From positions 1 through 14,974 of the forward strand of contig DETO01000138.1 of NCBI GenBank assembly GCA_002362135.1: DNA of 14,974 nt, in the 5' to 3' direction. The translations under genes were made by a program, and so were the position numbers. Source of the stretch: Ruminococcus sp. UBA3286. Lineage in GTDB: Bacteria; Bacillota; Clostridia; Oscillospirales; Ruminococcaceae. The notes beneath the pieces were generated by a model, which made no database searches, was not told where the DNA came from, and saw nothing but the letters and a program-made list of their open reading frames with translations. Positions 7,522 through 14,600 of this stretch are shown one piece after another; position 1 is the first letter of the stretch, and each line of letters begins with the position of its first letter.

Positions 7522-8682
7522 TTATTCATCGTCTTCATCATAGAAAACATTGTAATTCTTGGCGCGGTATGCGTAAGTGCTTAACACAAGTCCGATAATT
7601 GCATACATACTTACCATAGCAGTTCCGCCGCCGCTTATAAAAGGAAGCGGAACGCCGATTACGGGCGCAGCTTTAAGAACCATGCCTACATTCATAAGGC
7701 AGTGGGTGAATAATAATCCGAAAGCTCCCATGCATATGAATCTTCCCAGACGATCGCGGGTGATACGGCTGTCGGCGAAAACTTTCAGGCAGATATATGC
7801 GAGGATTATGAGTATCCCTACAGAACCTACGAATCCGAAAACCTGACCTGCATGAGCAAAAATAAAATCGTTGTGAAGTTCGGGAACATAAATATATTCA
7901 TTTTCGGAAGCGAACAGACCTTTTCCGAATACTCCGCCGGACTGCATTGCACGGAGTCCGAGATCCTGCTGATATTCGATATTTTCGGGATCGGTACCGG
8001 GTTTGAAAAGTATCAGGATTCGTTCTTTATGGAAATTGCTGAGAAAATTGAACCACATGAACGCGACGCCGCCCGCAATTATAAAGGGCGCGGCAGCGAG
8101 ATATTTCCATGAAATATTTGCGGAAACTATCATGAATCCGAAGATAGCCGCGAATACGATAGCCGTTCCGTAGTCGCCCTGAACCGCAACTATTCCGACG
8201 GGTATCATTCCGTGCAGCAGCAGAAGCAGCATATGAAGCGGCTTGTTCATATCCTCTTCGACGCGTGAAAGATGATAGCTGAAAGTGAGTATGAATACGA
8301 TCTTCATTATTTCCGACGGCTGCATACTGACGCCGAAAAGCCTTATCCACGCGCGGTCGTCCGCGCCGTCTCGGGTAATTCCCAGCGACGTGAACGTCAG
8401 AGCTACAAATCCAAGCGCGACAGGGACGAAAATCCACCACAGCTTAACAAGTTTGCGGTAATCGAGAAATGAAAGGAAAATTGCCGAACCAAGTCCGAGG
8501 AGCATGGAGACGAGCTGGGTTTTCCAATAGCTGTCGCCGATTCCCTCTGACGCGCTGACGCCGCTTGAAGCGATAGAGTATATCAGCAGCGTTCCCAGAA
8601 CGGCGCAAAGCGTGACGGCGAACAGCAGTCCTATATCAAGATCGTGTTTTTTTGCGGGTAATTTTTTGAATGCTGATTTCAT
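7522..8682 (-). CDS. rodA: RodA/FtsW/SpoVE-family peptidoglycan glycosyltransferase, probably RodA
   Basis: This 386-residue polytopic membrane protein of the SEDS family polymerises lipid II into glycan strands, normally with a class B penicillin-binding protein. About ten membrane helices are visible (first at about 16-36, last at about 355-373). Family motifs are MQPSE (120-124), QGDYGTA (168-174), VPELHNDFIFA (266-276, with the presumed catalytic Asp272) and GVPLPFIS (343-350). After FIS it has GGGT where most relatives have YGGS. The extended WIRLFGVSMQPSEIMK segment and 386-residue length favour RodA over FtsW, but SEDS subtypes are hard to separate without a tree. The start has AGGAAGG 7 nt upstream. 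It is downstream of comM by 109 bp in the same direction and may be co-transcribed. Transcription ends in the shared bidirectional terminator. Confidence 0.93.
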   Translation of the reverse strand: MKSAFKKLPAKKHDLDIGLLFAVTLCAVLGTLLIYSIASSGVSASEGIGDSYWKTQLVSMLLGLGSAIFLSFLDYRKLVKLWWIFVPVALGFVALTFTSLGITRDGADDRAWIRLFGVSMQPSEIMKIVFILTFSYHLSRVEEDMNKPLHMLLLLLHGMIPVGIVAVQGDYGTAIVFAAIFGFMIVSANISWKYLAAAPFIIAGGVAFMWFNFLSNFHKERILILFKPGTDPENIEYQQDLGLRAMQSGGVFGKGLFASENEYIYVPELHNDFIFAHAGQVFGFVGSVGILIILAYICLKVFADSRITRDRLGRFICMGAFGLLFTHCLMNVGMVLKAAPVIGVPLPFISGGGTAMVSMYAIIGLVLSTYAYRAKNYNVFYDEDDE

Positions 8683-8699
8683 TGTAACCTTCCTCAGAA

Positions 8700-8732
8700 C
8701 TTGTCCGCAATATGCGGACAGGTTTTTATTTT
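8700..8732 (+). terminator. Plus-strand terminator-like hairpin in front of rodA
   Basis: A 10-bp stem, 8700-8709 with 8713-8722 (one T-G wobble), has a 3-nt loop and is followed on the plus strand by TTTTTATTTT (8723-8732). The orientation would stop plus-strand, antisense transcription coming out of rodA. Read on the minus strand it is a hairpin in the rodA leader, 7-8 nt before its ribosome site, without a T-tract. Confidence 0.5.
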
Positions 8733-8791
8733 GTCTTTGATTATGTTGATTTTATATGAATTATCCGCAGACGGATATTTTATGTATAAAG

Positions 8792-10318
8792 TTATTCTGA
8801 CATAATATCTCTGTCCAGACTGCGGAACTGAACGGCTGCGGCAATGTGCTTTCTGCCGATGATTTCGGCGTTTTCGAGATCGGCTATAGTACGCGCAACT
8901 TTAAGTATTTTATCGTGAGAACGGGCGCTTATATTCAGGCGTTCGTAAATGCTGCGCAGGAGATCGTCGGCTTCGGAAGTTATTTTGCACCATTGATGTA
9001 TCTTTCCTGCCGGAATATGAGCGTTGCATACTATCGAAGTGCCTTTGAAACGTTCCGCCTGTATCTCTCGTGCGGCTATAACGCGTTTTCTTACTTCTGC
9101 TGAGGATTCTTCCTTTTTATCCGATCTCAAATCGGAATAAGTGACGGGAGAAAGCTCGATATGCAAATCGATTCTGTCCATGATAGGACCTGAGATTTTA
9201 CTGCGGTATGCCAAAATCTTTTTTGTCGTGCAGGTGCATTTTCGCGTGGGATGACCGTAATATCCGCACGGGCATGGATTCATCGCGCCGATGAGCATTA
9301 TCTTGCACGGATAGGAGACCGAACCCGACGAGCGCACGATAGTGATAGAACTGTCCTCAAGAGGCTGACGGAGCTGTTCGATGTTGTATTTGTCGAATTC
9401 CGCTATTTCATCAAGAAAGAGAAGTCCGTTATGCGCCTTTGATATCTCGCCGGGATGGGGGATGCTTCCTCCGCCTATGAATCCGACCTGAGATATCGAA
9501 CGGTGCGGAGCGCGGAAAGGGCGTCTTGTAACGATAGGCTCTTCGTTGGTGAGCATATTGCAGATTGAATGGATCTTCGTGGTCTCAAGAGCTTCTTCAA
9601 AGCTGAGCGGCGGAAGTATCGACGGCATACGCTTTGCAAGCATACTTTTTCCGCAGCCGGGAGTGCCGATAAGAAGAGCATTGTGACCTCCTGCCGCGGC
9701 GATCTCCAGAGCCTTTTTCGCAACGGGCTGACCCTTTACATCGGCAAAATCAAGGGGATCGTTGTAAGCTGCGGCGGACGGGATATATTGCTTGCACGGG
9801 GTAAGTTTCTTGACGCCGCGGAAATGATCTATAAGTTCGCTGACATTGTTTACGGGATAAATTTCGATATCGTTGAGAACGGAAGCTTCAAGGGCGTTTC
9901 CTGCCGGAACGAACACTTTTTTGATGCCTTTTTCACGGGCGAGCATGACCATCGGCAGAACTCCCGGAACATGGCGGACTCCTCCGCCGAGAGAAAGTTC
10001 TCCCACGAACGCGCAGTCGCGAGGAATATCGTTTACCATGCGCATTGCGCACAGAATAGCCATAAACATGGAGAGATCGTGAGAAGAACCGCTTTTTTTC
10101 GTATCGGCAGGGGCAAGATTTATCATCACCGACGCTACCGGAAAAGCTATGTCACAGGAACGCATGGCGGCGCGGATTCGGTCGCGGCTTTCCTTGACCG
10201 CCACGTCGGGCAGACCTACTATGTCAAACTGCGGCTGACCGCGGCTTATATCTATTTCCACATCTACCTGAAAAGCGTTGAGACCGAACAGTCCCAAACC
10301 TGAAATCTGGGCAAACAA
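8792..10318 (-). CDS. comM: ComM/YifB-family Mg-chelatase-like AAA+ ATPase
   Basis: This 508-residue cytoplasmic protein belongs to the ComM/YifB family; in naturally competent bacteria ComM is a hexameric helicase that promotes branch migration of incoming DNA. Residues 1-170 form the Lon-like N-terminal domain (FDIVGLPDVAVKESRDR at 31-47). The Mg-chelatase-type AAA+ core has Walker A GTPGCGKS (218-225), the RPFRAPHRS segment (266-274), Walker B LLFLDE (299-304) and a Cys-rich insert with CPCGYYGHPTRKCTC (349-363). The C-terminal lid lies at about 410-505. The start is TTG at 10318: a TAA codon lies directly upstream in frame, a perfect AGGAGGG is 8 nt away, and the family start aligns here. 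The gene upstream in the same direction is separated from it by a MITE-like insertion. Whether this organism is competent cannot be judged from the window. Confidence 0.94.
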   Translation of the reverse strand: MFAQISGLGLFGLNAFQVDVEIDISRGQPQFDIVGLPDVAVKESRDRIRAAMRSCDIAFPVASVMINLAPADTKKSGSSHDLSMFMAILCAMRMVNDIPRDCAFVGELSLGGGVRHVPGVLPMVMLAREKGIKKVFVPAGNALEASVLNDIEIYPVNNVSELIDHFRGVKKLTPCKQYIPSAAAYNDPLDFADVKGQPVAKKALEIAAAGGHNALLIGTPGCGKSMLAKRMPSILPPLSFEEALETTKIHSICNMLTNEEPIVTRRPFRAPHRSISQVGFIGGGSIPHPGEISKAHNGLLFLDEIAEFDKYNIEQLRQPLEDSSITIVRSSGSVSYPCKIMLIGAMNPCPCGYYGHPTRKCTCTTKKILAYRSKISGPIMDRIDLHIELSPVTYSDLRSDKKEESSAEVRKRVIAAREIQAERFKGTSIVCNAHIPAGKIHQWCKITSEADDLLRSIYERLNISARSHDKILKVARTIADLENAEIIGRKHIAAAVQFRSLDRDIMSE

Positions 10319-10326
10319 TTAATATT

Positions 10327-10335
10327 CCCTCCTTT
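10327..10335 (-). promoter_or_regulatory. Shine-Dalgarno that fixes the TTG start of comM
   Basis: On the minus strand this reads AAAGGAGGG, a near-perfect ribosome site 8 nt before the TTG codon. It supports the non-ATG start; no in-frame ATG with a comparable site is nearby. The right side of the site abuts the inserted element. Confidence 0.85.
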
Positions 10336-10336
10336 A

Positions 10337-10496
10337 GAGACTGTTTAAAATCTTGTTGCACATGTCTTCTTGGCAAATTTTGCCGATGCCCGCGTTGAAA
10401 AAGCTTATCATACGCCAGTATGCTTTCGCTTTTTCGCCTTGCCCTCGGCAAAATTATGCTCAAAAATCCGCATACACCGAGATATTAAACAGGCTC
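10337..10496. mobile_element. MITE-like 160-bp inverted-repeat element
   Basis: The ends GAGACTGTTTAAAATC (10337-10352) and GATATTAAACAGGCTC (10481-10496) are inverted repeats matching at 14 of 16 positions. TTA flanks both sides (10334-10336 and 10497-10499), consistent with a 3-bp target duplication. The interior is itself largely self-complementary: AATTTTGCCGA (10376-10386) with TCGGCAAAATT (10445-10455), GAAAAAGC (10397-10404) with GCTTTTTC (10428-10435), and a central CATAC/GTATG. There is no transposase; such elements are moved by an enzyme encoded elsewhere. The left end abuts the comM ribosome site and the right end abuts the stop codon of the neighbouring gene. I believe similar repeats occur in many copies in related genomes, but have not checked. 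Confidence 0.75.
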
Positions 10497-11207
10497 TTAG
10501 ATATCCGTAATATCGCAGTTGGGATCGTCGGATTCCAACATAAAGTTTTCGGTACTTCGCGAGCGTTCGTCGGCTTCGATAAGATCGCTTATTGTCAGAT
10601 CATGCGGAATATCGGGGATATCCTGCATATCAGACGAAGGCGTCGTGACGTTTTCCGATTCATTGCCTACGGTTTTGTCCTGTTTTATGTACATGGACTT
10701 GTATTCGGAATCGCCGTTATCGGAAATAAGGCTGTTGAAATAGGGAAATCCCTCAACATTGCGGAGATGGCGGTAATCGAGAAAGCTTGCTATTGCAGGG
10801 TATCCGATTATCGATCCGATGACCGCGATAGCGAACGGAATGCTGTTTACTGCGGTAAATCCCGAAGCAAAGCTTAAAAATACCATTAGCATATATATCG
10901 CCAGAAGAATGATCTGACATATCTTGAATCTTCCCATGCCGAGGGCTGCGAGAACAGTCATGGCGATAAGTTCAGCCGACTGGAGTATGACAAAAACCGC
11001 GCTTGTGGAGCTTCCGACGAGAGAAGGCATCAGCGAAAGCGCGCCCAGCGGTACAGCGAAAAAAGTGAGAAGAAGCATGAATCCGTGAGCTATAACGGCG
11101 AATATCAGCAGCCTTTTTGAAAATTTGCTTATTTCCGACATTCGGGTGCAGCATGATGCATAATGACTGTGATCGGGCTTTTCGAGCAGATCTTCATTTA
11201 CTTTCAT
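10497..11207 (-). CDS. Four-helix membrane protein of unknown function
   Basis: I do not recognise a function for this 236-residue protein. A short N-terminal cytoplasmic part with an adjacent Cys pair (19-20) is followed by four predicted membrane helices at about 32-54, 68-91, 95-116 and 120-142. After the last helix comes a conserved-looking segment with FLDYRHLRNVEGFPYFN (142-158), then a roughly 75-residue acidic, Ser/Asp-rich, probably disordered tail ending CDITDI. The start has CAGGAGA 8 nt upstream, and a good promoter lies just before it. The stop codon TAA coincides with the target-duplication copy at the edge of the MITE-like element; without that element it would sit 15 nt before comM, so the two genes were probably an operon. 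Confidence 0.85.
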   Translation of the reverse strand: MKVNEDLLEKPDHSHYASCCTRMSEISKFSKRLLIFAVIAHGFMLLLTFFAVPLGALSLMPSLVGSSTSAVFVILQSAELIAMTVLAALGMGRFKICQIILLAIYMLMVFLSFASGFTAVNSIPFAIAVIGSIIGYPAIASFLDYRHLRNVEGFPYFNSLISDNGDSEYKSMYIKQDKTVGNESENVTTPSSDMQDIPDIPHDLTISDLIEADERSRSTENFMLESDDPNCDITDI

Positions 11208-11239
11208 AAAATTTTCTCCTGTAACGTTTTATCATTTAT

Positions 11240-11268
11240 AGTATACCACGTTTTCGCACAAATGTAAA
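11240..11268 (-). promoter_or_regulatory. Promoter of the membrane protein gene
   Basis: On the minus strand TTTACA (11263-11268) and TATACT (11240-11245) are 17 bp apart, with an extended -10 TGG. The start would be near 11233, giving a leader of about 25 nt that contains CAGGAGA. Confidence 0.75.
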
Positions 11269-11348
11269 TAAAAAGATAAAATTTTTTTGAACGATTATTA
11301 CAGACTGCGATTATTTTTTATACGCTGATTATAATTGGCTCAAATCAC

Positions 11349-11382
11349 AAAAAAAGCCGGACTTCGAAGCGAAGTTCCGACT
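11349..11382 (-). terminator. Minus-strand intrinsic terminator upstream of rpoB
   Basis: On the minus strand AGTCGG-A-ACTTCG pairs with CGAAGTCCGGCT around a CTT loop: 12 bp with one bulged A and one U-G wobble, followed by seven T (11349-11355). On the plus strand the U-G pair becomes a C-A mismatch and no T-tract follows, so it is built for minus-strand transcripts. It lies between the minus-strand promoter at 11482-11510 and the membrane protein gene. Confidence 0.85.
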
Positions 11383-11408
11383 AATATGCTGATTTTTATG
11401 AAAAACCC

Positions 11409-11437
11409 TTGACATTTTCTTGAAAATGAATTATAAT
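11409..11437 (+). promoter_or_regulatory. Perfect-consensus promoter of rpoB
   Basis: TTGACA (11409-11414), 17 bp, TATAAT (11432-11437): a full 12 of 12 match to sigma-A consensus. Transcription would start near 11444, giving an rpoB leader of about 200 nt. Confidence 0.85.
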
Positions 11438-11443
11438 TATAAA

Positions 11444-11642
11444 ATGTATCAGTATGTTTAAGCAGTATATTTCTGCAAAATATTATAGCATAATTTTGAT
11501 ACGTTGTCAATAGCTTCGTAAAAAAATTTTTGAGTTTGCTGCCGCGATATTTATACGGCGTCAAAAATTACGGAGCGATGAAAGTGTTACCGATACAGCC
11601 GTTTTGAAAAGCGGCGAGCAAAATAAAAGGAGGTTTCCGCCT
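11444..11642 (+). promoter_or_regulatory. Structured rpoB leader
   Basis: This untranslated leader of about 200 nt holds three predicted foldings. The first starts at the 5' end: AATGTATCA (11443-11451) with TGATACGTT (11497-11505), enclosing GCAG/CTGC (11462-11465 with 11473-11476). The second is AATTTTTGA (11525-11533) with TCAAAAATT (11561-11569), enclosing GCCG/CGGC. The third is GCCGTTTT (11598-11605) with the AAAAGCGGC segment (11607-11615, one bulge). A nine-codon reading frame MKVLPIQPF (11578-11607) ends inside the third hairpin. The ribosome site AAGGAGGT (11627-11634) is 8 nt before the rpoB ATG. Known ribosomal-protein leaders were not recognised. Confidence 0.55.
11482..11510 (-). 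promoter_or_regulatory. Perfect-consensus minus-strand promoter facing the rpoB promoter
   Basis: On the minus strand TTGACA (11505-11510), 17 bp, TATAAT (11482-11487), with an extended -10 (TGC before the box). It starts within the rpoB leader and points back across the rpoB promoter; both boxes match consensus in full. Confidence 0.8.
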
Positions 11643-14600
11643 ATGGTGAATGTTACGCCTAAGCAGCTGGGAAAAAATGTCAGAATGAGCTTCGGTAAAA
11701 TTACCGAACCCCTGGAAATGCCAAACCTTATCGAGGTGCAGAAAAACTCGTATAAGTGGTTCAGAGAAGAAGGACTTAAAGAGGTATTCCGCGATATGAC
11801 GGCGATTACCGACTACAACGGCAATCTCGTACTCAATTTCAAGGATTATCGTTTTGACGATACGCCCAAGTATACCCTTGCCGAGTGTAAGTCGAGAGGC
11901 GCTACTTATCAGGTCGCAATGAGAGCGACAGCAACCCTTTTCAACAGCGAAACGGGAGCTCTCAGCGAGAGCGAGATCTACATGGGCGATTTCCCTCTTA
12001 TGACCGACAGCGGAACTTTCGTTATCAACGGCGCAGAGCGTGTTATTGTATCTCAGCTGGTACGTTCTCCCGGAGTTTATTATGCTTTTGAAAAGGATAA
12101 AACGGGTAAAGATCTGTTCAGCACCACCGTTATCCCGAACCGCGGCGCATGGCTGGAATACGAAATGGATTCCAACGACGTCGTTTACGTTCGTATCGAC
12201 AAGAACAGAAAAATTCCGATCACTACGTTTATCCGCGCCCTCGGAGTAGGTTCGGACGAAGAGATCTTCGAACTTTTCGGCGAGGACGAAAGACTGAAGC
12301 AGACTATTCTGCAAAAAGATCAGACTAAAAATAATTCCGACGCTCTTATCGACGTTTACAAAAAGCTCCGTCCCGGCGAGCCTCCGACGGTCGAAAGCGC
12401 CGTAACTCACCTTAACAACCTCTTTTTCGACGCAAAGAGATACGATCTCTGCCGCTTCGGAAGATATAAATACAACAAAAAACTGGGCATCGCTTCACGT
12501 CTTGCCGGTCATGTTCTTTCAGAGCCTGTCGTAAATCCCATGACGGGCGAGATAATGGCTGAAGCAGGCGAGACGGTTTCCTATGACAAGGCTTGCGAGA
12601 TCGAGCAGGCAGGCGTTTACTACGCTTTCGTTACTGTTGAAGCTAAAGAGTATTACACCAACGAGCGCGGCGAAACTCAGATACGATTCGTTGAGCGCGT
12701 TGCAAAGATCATAGGCAACGGCATGGTCGATATCAAGGGCTATGTTGATTTCGACGCCGAAAAATACGGAATCAACGAGAAGGTATCTTTCAAGGTACTC
12801 CGCGAGATTCTGGAAAATTCCGCCGACGCCGACGAACTTGAGGAAAATATCAAGAAAAAGGCTGACGAACTCGTTCCTAAGCACATTATTCTTGACGATA
12901 TTTTCGCAACTATCAGCTACTTTATCAACCTCTGCGAGGGCGTTGGCACGGTAGACGACATCGACCACCTCGGAAACAGACGTATCCGTTCCGTAGGCGA
13001 ACTTCTCCAGAACCAGTTCCGCATCGGTTATGCGCGTATGGAGCGCGGAATCCGCGAGAGAATGAATATCCAGACTCAGGACGTCAACACTCTCACACCC
13101 CAGACTCTTATAAATATCAGACCTATTTCATCGGCTATGAAGGAATTCTTCTGCTCTTCACCGCTGTCGCAGTTCATGGATCAGAACAACCCTCTTGCCG
13201 AGCTTACTCATAAACGCCGTCTTTCAGCCCTCGGTCCTGGAGGCCTTTCACGTGACCGTGCAGGATTCGAAGTTCGAGACGTACACTACAGCCATTACGG
13301 CAGAATGTGTCCTATCGAGACTCCTGAAGGCCCTAATATCGGTCTTATCTCCTACCTCGCAACTTTCGCAAGAATCAACGAATACGGCTTTATCGAAGCA
13401 CCTTACCGTAAAGTTGACAAGGAGACGGGCGTAGTTACAAACGAAGTAGTTTACATGACTGCCGACGTTGAGGATAATTACGTTGTCGCTCAGGCGAACG
13501 AGCCTCTTACAGAGGACGGCAAGCTTGCGCGTCCCCGTGTAAATGCGCGTCACCGCGATCAGATTCTCGAATGCGAGCGCGAGATCGTTGACTACATGGA
13601 CGTTTCGCCTAAAATGGTAGTTTCAGTAGCTACTTCAATGATCCCGTTCCTCGAAAACGACGACGCTAACCGCGCCCTCATGGGTTCAAACATGCAGCGT
13701 CAGGCTGTTCCGCTCCTTAAAACCGAGCGTCCTTTCGTCGGCACAGGTATGGAATATAAGGCAGCTGTCGATTCGGGAGTATGTATCGTTTCAGACTGCG
13801 ACGGAAAGGTAAGCTACGTTGACGCCGACAATATCCGCGTTATCGGAAATGACGGCATCGAGCGCAAGTATGAGCTTATCAAGTTCAAGCGTTCTAACCA
13901 GGGTACCTGCGTAAATCAGCGTCCTATTGTTTCAGTAGGCGAAGAGATCAAAAAGGGTCAGGTTCTTGCGGACGGCCCCGCAACTGCCGACGGAGAGATC
14001 TCGCTGGGTAAAAACGCTCTTATCGGCTTCATGACATGGGAAGGCTACAACTACGAGGACGCCGTTCTTCTTAACGAGCGCCTTGTACGCGAGGATGTGT
14101 TTACTTCCGTTCATATCGAAGAATACGAGATCGAGTGCCGCGATACGAAGCTTGGTCCGGAAGAGATCACGCGCGATATCCCCAATGTGGGCGATGACGC
14201 TCTTGCAAATCTTGACGAGAACGGTATCATCAGAATAGGTTCGGAAGTTACGGCAGGCGATATTCTCGTTGGTAAAGTTACTCCTAAGGGCGAGACCGAA
14301 CTGACTGCCGAAGAAAGACTTCTCCGCGCTATTTTCGGTGAAAAGGCTCGTGAAGTCCGCGATAATTCCCTTAAAGTTCCTCACGGCGAAGCAGGCGTTA
14401 TCGTTGACGTAAAGGTATTCACAAGAGAAAACTGCGACGAGCTGAGCGCTGGCGTAAATATGCGCGTTATCTGCTATATCGCGCAGAAACGTAAGATCAC
14501 GGTCGGCGATAAGATGGCGGGACGTCACGGCAACAAGGGCGTCGTTTCCCGAATTCTCCCCGAAGAGGATATGCCGTTCCTGCCCGACGGTACTCCGCTC

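Larger units (their letters stand above)
11349..11475 (-). ncRNA. Predicted antisense small RNA across the rpoB promoter
   Basis: A perfect-consensus minus-strand promoter (11482-11510) would start RNA near 11475; the next strong intrinsic terminator on that strand ends at 11349. The predicted RNA of about 125-130 nt is A+T-rich with a stable terminal hairpin. It has no convincing coding sequence: the only in-frame ATG run passes through the terminator and lacks a ribosome site. It runs across the -35 and -10 of the rpoB promoter and overlaps the first 30 or so nt of the rpoB leader in antisense. Similarity to known RNA families was not recognised. Prediction rests on promoter and terminator only. 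Confidence 0.6.

Noticed and set aside
10353..10877. 174-codon plus-strand open frame starting in the MITE-like element
   Set aside because: It is translated repeat sequence running into the antisense of the membrane protein gene.
11340..11564. 74-codon minus-strand open frame over the rpoB promoter
   Set aside because: A+T-rich; it starts before the minus-strand promoter start site and runs through the terminator, so it could not be translated from that transcript.
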